DNA of 64,000 nucleotides from Tropicibacter sp. Alg240-R139. Its GTDB lineage: Bacteria > Pseudomonadota > Alphaproteobacteria > Rhodobacterales > Rhodobacteraceae. Positions 25,555 through 35,024 of the stretch are shown in pieces. The notes under the pieces are model-generated. The model saw only the letters and a list, made by a program, of their open reading frames with translations, was not told the origin of the DNA and searched no databases. Made by a program: the position numbers and the translations under genes. The stretch lies in NCBI RefSeq assembly GCF_900537075.1, contig NZ_UNRA01000002.1, positions 889,228 through 953,227 on the forward strand. The letters run 5' to 3'. Each line of letters begins with the position of its first letter. Within the stretch, counting starts at the first letter, position 1.

Positions 25555-26504
25555 GCGAAGTGGTCCAACAGGCCTTAGGGCTTTGGGGGTTTGAGGACGC
25601 GCAAGTGACATTGATCGCTACGCGCGAGAACCACGTCTACCGTGTGGATTTTGGAGCTGAATCGTACGCTTTGCGCCTCCATCGTCAAGGCCTGCATTCG
25701 GACGCGGCCCTGCACTCGGAATTGCGCTGGCTTGCCGCCATCGGCAAAGGTGGCGTCGGTGTACCAACGCCAATTGCCGCCAAGGATGGGCGGTATTTGC
25801 AGATTGTCGAAGGGGCACAGGTGGACGTTTTGACCTGGTTGCCAGGTCGGCCCCTTGGGGCGACAGGTGCGAGCATTGATCACCCTGACCGTGCTGGCGC
25901 GTTTCGCGCCATCGGGCGCGAGATGGTCCGGCTGCACCGCATCAGTGACGCCTGGACACCTCCGGCCGACTTTACGCGTTGGTCTTGGAATCGGGATGGA
26001 CTTTTGGGGAGAACCCCGTTGTGGGACAGGTTCTGGGAGAACCCCACGTTGAACCGCAAAGACCGCCAATTGTTCGACAGATTTCGAGAAGCTGCATGTC
26101 GTGACCTCGAACTGTTGCAGCCCGAACTGGATTATGGCCTGATCCATGCCGATCTGGTTCGTGAAAATGTGATGGTCGACGGTGCACAGGTTCGGTTCAT
26201 CGACTTTGACGACGCCGGTTTTGGCTTTCGGCTGTTTGACGTAGCTACCACGTTGATCAAGAATCTGGACGAGCCGGACTACCGCGACCTCAAGTCTGCG
26301 CTGCTGTCAGGGTATCGCGCAGAACGTCCGATCGACACCAAACCTCTTGATCTGTTCATGGCGCTGCGGGCAGCCACATATGTGGGTTGGATTTCTTCGC
26401 GTCTGGACGAAGATGGTGGGCACGCCCGCAACATCAGATTTATCGAAACGGCCAAGACCGTGCTGACCTACTATCTGGATCGGTCAACCCAAGACGGAGG
26501 ATAA
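25551..26504 (+). CDS. APH/homoserine-kinase-II-like phosphotransferase (hydroxylysine-kinase-like)
   Basis: The 317-residue protein has the aminoglycoside-phosphotransferase fold. The catalytic loop is LIHADLVRENVM (His199, Asp201, Asn206), the metal-binding FIDFDDAGFG lies at 216-225, and an N-terminal lobe carries YALRLHR. Relatives include homoserine kinase II and hydroxylysine kinase (HYKK). The ATGA overlap with the phospho-lyase-like gene means the pair are coupled. Phosphorylation of an amino-alcohol hydroxyl followed by phospho-elimination is the natural reading. Confidence 0.82.
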   Translation: MSEVVQQALGLWGFEDAQVTLIATRENHVYRVDFGAESYALRLHRQGLHSDAALHSELRWLAAIGKGGVGVPTPIAAKDGRYLQIVEGAQVDVLTWLPGRPLGATGASIDHPDRAGAFRAIGREMVRLHRISDAWTPPADFTRWSWNRDGLLGRTPLWDRFWENPTLNRKDRQLFDRFREAACRDLELLQPELDYGLIHADLVRENVMVDGAQVRFIDFDDAGFGFRLFDVATTLIKNLDEPDYRDLKSALLSGYRAERPIDTKPLDLFMALRAATYVGWISSRLDEDGGHARNIRFIETAKTVLTYYLDRSTQDGG

Positions 26505-26505
26505 G

Positions 26506-27744
26506 ATGACACCCAAGACAATCTTGCTGATCGGCACCTACGACACCAAGGACCCCGAAATGCGGTTCATCGAACAGGCCGTGCGCGAGCAAGGAGCACA
26601 AGTCCTGACCATGGATGTCTCGGTTCTGGGCGACCCGCAAACGCCAACGGACATTTCGAAACATGATGTGGCCGCGGCTGGGGGCATGACGATAGAAGAC
26701 GTCATCGCTCTTGGCGACGAAAACAAAGCTTTTCGCATTATGTCAGCTGGCGCGGCCAAGGTTGTGGCGCAAGCCCATGCCGACGGGCGGTTCGACGGGA
26801 TGCTGGCCACGGGTGGCACCATGGGCACCGACCTGGCGTTGGATTGTGCGCAAGCTCTGCCAATGGGCGTGCCGAAATACATTGTCTCGACCGTCAGCTT
26901 CTCGCCTTTGATCCCGCCGCATCGCCTGGCTCCCGATATTCAGATGATCCTGTGGGCTGGTGGGCTTTATGGTATGAATTCGATCTGCAAGTCCTCTCTT
27001 AACCAAGCTGCCGGGGCAGTGGTGGGGGCAACCAAAGCGGCGACCCTACCGGATCGCAGCAAGCCCTTGATCGGCATGACCAGCCTCGGGACGTCCTGTT
27101 TGCGATACATGAAGACCCTGAAACCAGCACTGGAGGAACGCGGTTTCGAAGTGGCGGTTTTCCATTCTACCGGCATGGGTGGAATGGCATTCGAAAAATT
27201 GGCGGCTGAAGGAGCTTTTGCCTGCGTCATGGATTTCTGCATGCAAGAGTTTGGCAACCTGATGGCCGGTTCGGTCGTCTCTAGCGGGCAGGACCGGGTG
27301 ACAAATGCCGGCAAATCCGGGACACCGCAGATGGTGGCACCTGGAGCGTTGGACCTGCTGGACTTTGCGGGTTGGCAAAGTATCCCCGAAGCCTACGCTG
27401 ATCGACCGTTCCACGAACACAACCGCCTGATCAAAAGCTCGGTCTTCAACGGTAATGAACGTCGCGCGTGGATCCGCGAATTGGCCAACAGACTTGAGGC
27501 GGCAAAGGGCCCAGTTCATTTCTTCTTGCCTGTTCAGGGCGTCGAAGCCTGGGACAAAGAAGGGGAGGAGGCCCACGCGCCCGAAGCCCTGGCCGACATG
27601 ATTGACGAGGCCCGCAAGGTGATACCTGGTCGTATCCCAATGACCGAGCTTGATGCCCATATCAACGATGCTGCCTTTTGCAAGGCTGTGCTGGAGTTGT
27701 TTGACACTTGGGTGAAAGACGGAACAGTCAAGCGCGGCAGCTGA
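26506..27744 (+). CDS. Tm-1-like ATP-binding domain protein (UPF0261)
   Basis: The 412-residue protein begins with ILLIGTYDTKDPEMRFI and has GMLATGGTMGTDLALDCAQALPMGVPKYIVSTVSF, FHSTGMGGMAFEKLA and a late PVQGVEAWDKEGE. These features mark the Tm-1-like/UPF0261 family, whose plant relative blocks a tobamovirus helicase. Its bacterial role is unknown, and the companion TIM-barrel domain found in some members is absent. It is the last gene of the tct operon, 1 bp after the kinase stop, which suggests a part in the same pathway or its control. Confidence 0.83.
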   Translation: MTPKTILLIGTYDTKDPEMRFIEQAVREQGAQVLTMDVSVLGDPQTPTDISKHDVAAAGGMTIEDVIALGDENKAFRIMSAGAAKVVAQAHADGRFDGMLATGGTMGTDLALDCAQALPMGVPKYIVSTVSFSPLIPPHRLAPDIQMILWAGGLYGMNSICKSSLNQAAGAVVGATKAATLPDRSKPLIGMTSLGTSCLRYMKTLKPALEERGFEVAVFHSTGMGGMAFEKLAAEGAFACVMDFCMQEFGNLMAGSVVSSGQDRVTNAGKSGTPQMVAPGALDLLDFAGWQSIPEAYADRPFHEHNRLIKSSVFNGNERRAWIRELANRLEAAKGPVHFFLPVQGVEAWDKEGEEAHAPEALADMIDEARKVIPGRIPMTELDAHINDAAFCKAVLELFDTWVKDGTVKRGS

Positions 27745-27892
27745 CGACACGCTGGGCGCTGTCCAGCCAGATGAACGGCTTGGCAGAATGTCTTTCTTGG
27801 TCAAACATCGAACTTTGGAACACAGGGCGCGCGAAGACGTCTGCACGATGCACCTGGATCATTGTGGCGGTCTCCCAAAAGTTAGGTCCCGT

Positions 27893-28360
27893 TTAGAACG
27901 CTTCATCTTTGACCGACTGCATGGAAACATGAGTTGAGGTGTTTCCAACATATGGCAATGTAGAGACTACACTGCCCAGAATTTCACGATAGCTGTGCAT
28001 GTCGTAAGTGCGAAGCTTAAGCAAATAGTCGAACGCCCCTGCGATCATGTGGCATTGCTCAATCTCAGGAACGGATTGAACAGCGGCGTTGAACTTTTCA
28101 AGCGCGGGCTCAGTTGTATCCGTGAGTTTGACTTCAACGAATACGACCTGTTCCAGGCCGAGTTTTCTAGGGTTCAATATAGCTTTGAACCCTTGGATGT
28201 AGCCGTCAGCTATCAATCGTTTCATCCGCACTTGGCATGGGGTTTTAGACAACCCGACGCGCGAAGCGATCTCAGTGACAGGGAGGCGGCCCTCGCGGCT
28301 TAGGACCTTTACGATTTCCAGATCGTATTGGTCTAAATGACCATCATTTCTTATTTTCAC
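27893..28360 (-). CDS. Lrp/AsnC-family regulator, probable putA activator
   Basis: The 155-residue protein has an N-terminal helix-turn-helix (LPVTEIASRVGLSKTPCQVRMKRLIADGYIQGF) and a RAM effector domain (VFVEVKLTDT, CHMIAGAFDYLLKLRTYD). It is divergent from putA with a 122-bp spacer. In alphaproteobacteria Lrp-type PutR proteins activate putA in response to proline. The PutA here lacks a DNA-binding domain, which agrees with a separate regulator. Confidence 0.88.
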   Translation of the reverse strand: MKIRNDGHLDQYDLEIVKVLSREGRLPVTEIASRVGLSKTPCQVRMKRLIADGYIQGFKAILNPRKLGLEQVVFVEVKLTDTTEPALEKFNAAVQSVPEIEQCHMIAGAFDYLLKLRTYDMHSYREILGSVVSTLPYVGNTSTHVSMQSVKDEAF

Positions 28361-28390
28361 GGCCTTTCCCGTCTGTAAAGTCGTCTAATT

Positions 28391-28437
28391 TAAGTCGTAT
28401 AATCCTTCATTTTTGAAATGTAAGTCAATCAGACTTA
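28391..28437. promoter_or_regulatory. Lrp-type operator and -10 box upstream of putA
   Basis: A perfect dyad TAAGTC-aatca-GACTTA lies at 28421-28437. A further TAAGTC half-site lies at 28391-28396, exactly 30 bp (three helical turns) upstream, and an AAAGTC is at 28377-28382. A consensus TATAAT (28398-28403) falls between them. Helically phased half-sites are usual for Lrp-family proteins. TATAAT could serve either direction; I cannot place the transcription start. Confidence 0.6.
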
Positions 28438-28482
28438 TATTTTTGATGTAGCGTCGCATGAAACGATTCCAGAGGAACTAGA

Positions 28483-31400
28483 ATGGCAAGCTTGGTCGAA
28501 ATCCGTTCAACACTGCGCCGCAATCATCTGCGCAACGAAGATGACGTTCTAACTGATCTAACCGAAGCGTACCCCCATTCGGCCGCGGAACGCGCAGTTG
28601 TCCGCAACTCTGCAACGGATCTGGTGAAAGCGATCCGGGCGGACGGTAACCCCGGTCTGATGGAGGTGTTTCTGGCAGAATACGGCCTGTCGACCAACGA
28701 GGGTGTCGCTCTCATGTGTCTGGCAGAGGCGCTGTTGCGCGTGCCGGACGCAGAAACCATTGATGCTTTGATCGAAGACAAGATCGCGCCGTCGGCGTGG
28801 GGGCAGCATCTGGGGCAATCTTCATCGTCACTGGTCAATGCGTCGACTTGGGCGCTGATGCTGACCGGCAAGGTGTTGCAGGATGGAAACGGATTGGTCG
28901 CGACCCTCAAAGGGGCGGTCAAGCGTTTGGGTGAGCCAGTCATCCGGGCCGCGGTCGGTCGCGCGATGAAAGAAATGGGTGCGCAGTTCGTTCTGGGTCA
29001 GACTATCGAAGAAGCCGTGAAACGCGGCAAGCAGAAGGAAAATGAAGGGTACACATATTCCTACGACATGCTGGGCGAAGCAGCTTTGACTGCTTCGGAT
29101 GCTCAGGCTTTTCTGACGGCGTACACTGATGCGATCGCCAATTTGGCCGCCGAATGCAGGTCGAATGATATACGCGAAAACCCGGGCATTTCGATCAAGT
29201 TATCTGCTCTGCATCCGCGCTATGAAGTGGGTCAGAAAGATCGTGTGATGCAGGAATTGGTCCCGGTAACTTTGCAACTGGCACAGCAGGCCAAGATCGC
29301 TGGAATGGGACTGAATATCGACGCTGAGGAAGCGGATAGGCTGGAACTGTCAATGGATGTCATCGAAGCCGTCCTGCGTGACCCGTCGCTGGCCGGTTGG
29401 GACGGGTTCGGCGTTGTCGTGCAGGCGTATGGCAAGCGCGCTCCGCAGGTCATTGATTGGCTTCACACTCTGGCCGACGAGCTGGATCGCAAGATCATGG
29501 TACGGCTGGTAAAAGGCGCCTATTGGGACACCGAGGTCAAGCGCGCCCAAGTCGAGGGATTGCCTGGGTTCCCCGTCTATACCCGTAAGGTGGCGACTGA
29601 CATCTCTTACATCTGTTGTGCCCGCAAACTTTTGGGTATGACCGACCGGATCTATCCCCAGTTCGCCACACACAATGCCCATACCGTCGCCGCCATTTTG
29701 GAAACGGCCAAGGACAAGAGTGTATTTGAATTCCAGCGCCTGCACGGTATGGGTGACAGCCTTCATGATCTTGTTCTGAAACAACATGGCACGCGCTGTC
29801 GCATCTATGCGCCGGTTGGCGCGCATCGGGATCTGCTTGCCTATCTTGTTCGACGACTGCTTGAAAACGGCGCGAACTCGTCTTTCGTCAACCAGATCGT
29901 GGATAAGAACGTCTCGGCCGAGACCGTAGCCGCCGACCCTTTTGAGGCTTATGGCACAGGGGGGCTGAACGCTGCCGTTCGCATGCCCGTCGACCTTTAT
30001 GGCGACGAGCGTCCGAATTCCCGAGGCTGGGATTTGCATGACGTTGATGATCTTGCAGAGGTAGAAGCCGCCCGAAAACCGTTTCAGTCTCATGTTTGGA
30101 AAGTTGGCCCCCTCATCGACGGCCCAGTAACTGGGGATGAGGAACGTCTCGTTGTCAGCCCTTCCAATCATGACGACAAAGTTGGCACCGTTTTGCAATC
30201 TGGCCCGGCAGATGTCGACACGGCCTTAGACAGCGCACAGCCATGGGTTGCGGATGCTAAAGCCCGAGCCGACGTCCTGAACCGCGCAGCGGACCTTTAT
30301 GAGGCCAATTTCGGCGAACTTTTTGCGGCGCTGACACGCGAGGCGGGCAAAACTTCGCTGGATGCGATTTCTGAGTTGCGCGAAGCCGTTGATTTCTTGC
30401 GTTTCTACGCTGCACGGGGGCTTGAGCTTAAAAACCCGGCTCGCGGTGTCATTGCTTGTATTTCTCCGTGGAACTTCCCTCTGGCCATTTTTACAGGTCA
30501 GATCGCTGCAGCACTTGCGGCCGGGAACGCGGTGATTGCCAAACCGGCCGACCCGACGTCGATTGTCGCCTCTGTTGGTGTGCGCCTGATGCACAAAGCG
30601 GGCGTGCCGACCAGTGTTCTGCAATTGTTGCCAGGACGCGGTTCGGTCGTTGGAGCACGCATCACGGCGGATCCGCGTATCAAAGGCGTCTGCTTTACCG
30701 GCTCCACCCATACTGCGCAGACAATCAACCGCACCATGGTTGAGCAGATCGCACCGGGGGCGCCACTGATTGCTGAAACGGGTGGCCTAAATGCCATGAT
30801 TGTGGACTCCACTGCCCTGCCTGAGCAGGCGATCAAAGACATAGTGGCTTCGGCTTTTCAGTCGGCAGGTCAGCGCTGTTCGGCCCTGCGTCTTTTGTAT
30901 GTGCAAGAAGATGTCGCCGAACCGTTCCTGAACATGCTTTATGGCGCGATGGATGAATTGGTTGTGGGCGATCCCTGGCTGATGAGCACTGATGTCGGTC
31001 CGGTCATCAACGAAGGCGCGCGTGCCGAAATCACCGAGTACATCGAAACCGCCCGCGCCAAAAGCCGCGTGTTGAAAGAGCTGCATTCTGTTTCGCGCGG
31101 CACTTTTGTTTCGCCAACAGTGCTTGAAGTTAGTGGCATCGCGGATCTGGAAAAAGAAGTGTTTGGACCGGTCATGCATGTCGCGACCTACAAAGCCTCG
31201 GACCTGGACGCAGTGGTGGCAGACATCAATGCCACCGGATTTGGCCTGACCTTCGGGATGCATTCACGCATCGATGACCGGATTGAGCAGGTCACCTCAC
31301 AGTTGAATGTCGGGAACATGTATATCAACCGCAATCAGATCGGCGCGATTGTTGGCTCACAACCATTTGGCGGCGAAGGCCTGTCCGGCACGGGCCCAAA

Positions 31401-31956
31401 GGCTGGTGGACCATCATATGTGAAACGGTTTGCGTTGCCGGATGCCCGACATATCTTAGCGGCCGCAGGACAGCCTGTTGAAACCAGCGACGTGCAAAGG
31501 GTGATTGATGTGACCGAACGGCCTGCGCGCCGACCGCTTCGTCAAATCTCTCTTCCGGGCCCCACCGGCGAATCCAATGTCCTTTCGGTTTTCGGTCGAG
31601 GTGTATTCTTGTGCCTTGGACCGACAGAGGACGCGGCGCGGCAGCAAGCGCAGATCGCGCGAGCGCATGGGTGTAAGGCCGTCTTGATTGCCCCAGGCGC
31701 CGCCGGAGACGACTGTATCGATGGATCGCTGGAACCACATCAGTTAAGGGAACTGACGGGGTTCGAGGCCGTGGTATCGTGGGCGCCAGAGGAAGAGCAA
31801 AAAGCGTTTCGAAAGTCCCTGGCTGATCGCAAGGGCGCTTTGATCCCTCTGGTTGTCGATGAAGATTTTGGAGAACGGTGCCTGCTGGAGCGTCATGTGT
31901 GTGTCGACACGACAGCGGCTGGCGGTAACGCGTCACTTCTTGCCCAGGCGAGTTGA
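28483..31956 (+). CDS. putA: Bifunctional proline dehydrogenase / L-glutamate gamma-semialdehyde dehydrogenase
   Basis: The 1157-residue protein carries a proline dehydrogenase barrel (about 100-480; SIKLSALHPRYE, KIMVRLVKGAYWDTEVKRAQ, ATHNAHT, YAPVGAHRDLLAYLVRRLLENG) and an aldehyde dehydrogenase domain (about 520-1000; ISPWNFPLAIFTGQ, FTGSTHTA, AETGGLNAMIVDS, SAGQRCSALR, EKEVFGPV). A further domain of about 150 residues follows at the C-terminus. It oxidises proline to glutamate with FAD and NAD and channels the intermediate. The N-terminus has no ribbon-helix-helix DNA-binding domain, so it does not repress itself. Confidence 0.96.
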   Translation: MASLVEIRSTLRRNHLRNEDDVLTDLTEAYPHSAAERAVVRNSATDLVKAIRADGNPGLMEVFLAEYGLSTNEGVALMCLAEALLRVPDAETIDALIEDKIAPSAWGQHLGQSSSSLVNASTWALMLTGKVLQDGNGLVATLKGAVKRLGEPVIRAAVGRAMKEMGAQFVLGQTIEEAVKRGKQKENEGYTYSYDMLGEAALTASDAQAFLTAYTDAIANLAAECRSNDIRENPGISIKLSALHPRYEVGQKDRVMQELVPVTLQLAQQAKIAGMGLNIDAEEADRLELSMDVIEAVLRDPSLAGWDGFGVVVQAYGKRAPQVIDWLHTLADELDRKIMVRLVKGAYWDTEVKRAQVEGLPGFPVYTRKVATDISYICCARKLLGMTDRIYPQFATHNAHTVAAILETAKDKSVFEFQRLHGMGDSLHDLVLKQHGTRCRIYAPVGAHRDLLAYLVRRLLENGANSSFVNQIVDKNVSAETVAADPFEAYGTGGLNAAVRMPVDLYGDERPNSRGWDLHDVDDLAEVEAARKPFQSHVWKVGPLIDGPVTGDEERLVVSPSNHDDKVGTVLQSGPADVDTALDSAQPWVADAKARADVLNRAADLYEANFGELFAALTREAGKTSLDAISELREAVDFLRFYAARGLELKNPARGVIACISPWNFPLAIFTGQIAAALAAGNAVIAKPADPTSIVASVGVRLMHKAGVPTSVLQLLPGRGSVVGARITADPRIKGVCFTGSTHTAQTINRTMVEQIAPGAPLIAETGGLNAMIVDSTALPEQAIKDIVASAFQSAGQRCSALRLLYVQEDVAEPFLNMLYGAMDELVVGDPWLMSTDVGPVINEGARAEITEYIETARAKSRVLKELHSVSRGTFVSPTVLEVSGIADLEKEVFGPVMHVATYKASDLDAVVADINATGFGLTFGMHSRIDDRIEQVTSQLNVGNMYINRNQIGAIVGSQPFGGEGLSGTGPKAGGPSYVKRFALPDARHILAAAGQPVETSDVQRVIDVTERPARRPLRQISLPGPTGESNVLSVFGRGVFLCLGPTEDAARQQAQIARAHGCKAVLIAPGAAGDDCIDGSLEPHQLRELTGFEAVVSWAPEEEQKAFRKSLADRKGALIPLVVDEDFGERCLLERHVCVDTTAAGGNASLLAQAS

Positions 31957-32440
31957 CGTCGGTCAGTAGGTGTCGCGGTTTTGGCTGGGGTCAAGCCTTT
32001 TGTAGGTTTTCGGTATCAGATCAAAACCCCCGCGCGTATTGCGGGGGTAGATCAGGTAAATATTCCGGTGTGGTCTGCCTTCGTGGGTCAGCCCAAAGCC
32101 CTCCGTTTCACGCGGGCAAGGAACTTCTCTGCGCATCGGACGTCAGGATGAATTCCGAACCGAAACGACGAGGGACAGCGCTACCGGATGGCACGCCCTA
32201 ACCTACGGCGCGTAAAGCGGCGATTCAAGCGCTATGCAGCCGAGACGCGCACCTGAACGTGCGGTGCGCGCGACGAAGCCGTCAATTGTCACAGGACCGC
32301 AATCCCTGCCTTATATGCCGGTCGGCGAAAGGCAGGGTTGGCATTCTCTGTCGACTACGTAGATGCTTGTTACAGCCAACCCATTTTATAGTGGTGGTGG
32401 TCAAACGTCAGGTGTTGTCCGCAGCCCGCCAGACCGGAGC
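31957..32440. other. Gene-free stretch after putA with a minus-oriented hairpin terminator
   Basis: No supportable gene is present. ACCCCCGC (32026-32033) pairs with GCGGGGGT (32041-32048) around a 7-nt loop. On the minus strand it is followed by TTTTGATC, so it is a terminator for the minus-strand binding-protein remnant upstream. The rest (GC-rich, several stops in all frames) shows nothing I recognise and may hold the worn 3' end of that pseudogene. Confidence 0.5.
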
Positions 32441-33254
32441 GATGTTGGCGATAGAGCGTCCTGAATCAGTTTCTGGATTTTTGCCATGACCTCACGTCGC
32501 TGATCCACATCAGCGATCGCAAGCGCGTCATCCAGCAATGCGTCGAATTCTGCATTATCCCACCCGAACTCATTCCAGGCCTCGCCTGAGCGGTAAGCGA
32601 CGTTCAGGATCTGAACCGCCAGGGCTCGGTGGTTCCAGTTAGTTGCCGAGAATGGGTATTTGGTCCAGTCATTTCAGAAGGTGGAGCCCGGCAAGACCGT
32701 GCGCTTCACTTTGAACCCGGCGTCACGCATTTGGGCGGCCACTGCGTCGCAGGTATTCTTGCGCCAATCATCGTCAATCGAGATCAGTTCGTGTTCGAAA
32801 TCACCCATCCCGGCTTCGTCCATCAGCTCTTTGGCTTTGGCCGGGTTGAATTCTAGTGGCAGCAGTTCAGCATAGGCCGGATGCACCGGTGCGACGTGAT
32901 GATTTTCGGCAGGCGCTCCAAGGTTATTGTAACCCAGTTCAAGGCAGATAGCATTGTCCACTGCCAAGGCCAGAGCGCGGCGCACCCGGACGTCCGCATA
33001 GGGACGTTTGCCATCAACTTCGGCCAGCTGATTGGGGCGAATCACCAGTGTTGAGGCGGTAACCACTTCGGATTTTTCCAGCCCCAGATCGTCGAGGATG
33101 GCTATGTATTCACCTACGGATTCATGCAGCATATCGACTTCTTCAGCGTCGATAGCGGCAAGCCAGGCTGAAGGGTCAGTTCCAAAATCCAGATACGTTC
33201 CAACATCTGTTCCAGCCATGATCCCTTCGGTGCGCCGTTTTTCAAAGCCCATCG
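32440..33254 (-). pseudogene. Peptide/nickel-type ABC transporter substrate-binding protein remnant
   Basis: The minus strand reads as the C-terminal half of an SBP_bac_5 protein: TDPSAWLAAIDAEEVDMLHESVGEY, VVTASTLVIRPNQLAEVDGKRPYADVRVRRALALAVD, FNPAKAKELMDEAG. The frame then meets TGA at 32674-32676 where TGG (Trp) is expected, and continues sensibly (NDWTKYPFSATNWNHRALAVQ, EAWNEFGWDNAEFDALLD) to about 32440. The N-terminal half is missing, replaced at about 33230 by insertion-sequence DNA. Both defects make it non-functional. It once served oligopeptide, dipeptide or opine uptake. Confidence 0.8.
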
Positions 33255-34127
33255 AACCCGTGTCATGGCACCGATAATCAACAGCCGCCGGATGTCGCGT
33301 TGGCCCATTTTGGATGTGCGCCCCAGAATCTGCCTACCACCCGTCGAGTGTTGGACAGGCACCAACCCCAGCCATGCAGCAAAGTCGCGGCCACGCCTGA
33401 AACCCGCATAGTCCGGCGCAAAGGCTTTAAGCGCCATCGCAGTAACGGGGCCTACACCAGGCGCTGTCTGAAGCCGAACCGTTTCAGGGTCGGTCTTTGC
33501 CGCTTCTTTCAGGTCTGCCTGTATCTCGGCAATCTTTTCGTTCAGTATATCGAGTTGTTCGAGATGCGTTCGGCAACATTCGATTACCAGTGTTGGCAGG
33601 CCGTTGTCTGGTGCTTCGATCTGCTCCACAAGTTTCTTCACAAAGAGGCGGCCTGCAGGGGCGATGATCCCGTATTCCATCAGATGCCCGCGCAACGCGT
33701 TTATGATCGCATTGCGTTGACGCACCAAAAGATCGCGTGTCTTGAAGACCATCGACCGAGACTGTTGTTCTGCTGATTTGACAGGGACAAACTGCATGGT
33801 CGGGCGCATCGCAGCTTCGGCAATGGCCTCTGCATCGTTGGCATCATTCTTCTGCCGTTTGACAAAGGGCTTCACATAGATCGGTGGGATCAGGCGGACA
33901 TCATGGCCCAGTTTGGTGATCTCACGCCCCCAGTAATGCGACGACGCGCAGGCTTCCATGGCAACAAGGCAAGGGGGCAGGGCCTCTAAGAACTTCAGCA
34001 TCTGCGCACGAGACAATTTCTTACGGAATACAGGCACGCCAGACGCCGTCGCGCCGTGAAGCTGAAAAACTGATTTTGCCAAGTCGATACCAACGACTGT
34101 AACCTCTTCCATGGATACCTCTTCCAT
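33114..34127 (-). pseudogene. IS110/IS1111-type transposase, C-terminally truncated
   Basis: The protein starts MEEVSMEEVTVVGIDLAKSVFQLHG, the DEDD-type RuvC-like N-terminus of IS110-family transposases. It goes on through KNDANDAEAIAEAA and the C-terminal domain APGVGPVTAMALKAF, RDFAAWLGLVPVQHSTGG and MGQRDIRRLLIIGAMT. After GAPKGSWLEQMLER (about 33230) the frame runs into the binding-protein remnant read in another phase, so the last 35-40 residues and the downstream IS end are lost. An out-of-place tail ends at 33114. The transposase is probably inactive and the element cannot be excised as a unit. IS1111 elements carry their guide RNA downstream of the gene, and that part is gone. Confidence 0.82.
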
Positions 34128-34732
34128 TCTGGTGCTTTGAACATCACCATATTGGCACATTGCGATGCCGTTGCGGGGTGAGGTATCCACACCATCAGTG
34201 GTCGAACTGGCGGCGGTGCGCCGCGTCGTTGGGACGGAACAGGATACTGACATCTCGGTGGAGTTTGGGTTCTCTGGGTCCTTTTGTGCGACGGGGCCGT
34301 CTGGCGACACGGTGCGTCGGAAGGTGCCCCCACAGATCTTTGCGCTGTCCTTCTTTGGAATAAATGTAGCGGTAGATCGTTTCCCGGCAAACCCTGAGCG
34401 AGCATGGTCGAGGGTCATGCGGTTGCCGATTTGTTCAGGCGTACAGCCATTCTTCAATCGCTCGATTACACGCTTGGCCAGCTTGGGGTGTTTGATCAAC
34501 TTACGTTTTGCACGCGGCGATCCGCCGTCATCAACTGCGCCGCTGCTCCATAATAGCCATAGCCTTTGGGCATGTTCTCGTCAGTGAAATAATTGCGCTT
34601 CAGCTCCCGAATTTTTGTCGGTCTACAGCGTTTCAACACGCGCGCCATCTCATCAACAGGGACCTTCGCGTGTCTCCAGCGTTCAATCCTACGTCGTTCT
34701 GTAATACTCAGTTGCCTGTAAACGGCTCCCAT
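34128..34732 (-). pseudogene. IS30-family transposase remnant, frameshifted and cut by the IS1111-type element
   Basis: From 34732 the minus strand reads YRQLSITERRRIERWRHAKVPVDEMARVLKR, an IS30-type N-terminal helix-turn-helix. Another frame continues with KRKLIKHPKLAKRVIERLKNGCTPEQIGNRM, and a third gives VCRETIYRYIYSKEG and GHLPTHRVARRPRRTK-like text. At least two frameshifts are needed, and the catalytic DDE part is missing where the IS1111-type element starts. A 9-bp inverted pair, GGATACCTC (34113-34121) and GAGGTATCC (34180-34188), sits at the junction and may mark the IS1111-type end. The 290 bp from 34733 to the flavoenzyme stop show no gene. Confidence 0.72.
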
Positions 34733-35024
34733 ACCGATGGCTCTCGTCAGATACCATATTGTTTTATGACAAGAGTCGCAGTTGGAGGTCGCGCGCTCCG
34801 CCGCACAGGAGCGCTAGGTGTAATCTTGATTATGGTAAAGAATGATGTGCGCACCTTTTACACAGGCGTACAAAGTCACTTCAATGACCCTAAACGCGAG
34901 TTTGCTCTGGCGATGCCGTGACGCGCGCTTTGCAAAAGGCATCGGAAACTCTGTTCGATTTATCCAGTCGAGCCGGCCGCGTCGTACTTAGCGAAGCGAC
35001 CCATTATGTGCCTGCACGTCAATG

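Noticed and set aside
32674-32676. TGA replacing Trp in the binding-protein remnant taken as genetic-code reassignment
   Set aside because: All intact genes here use TGA as a stop, and the gene is already truncated at its other end.
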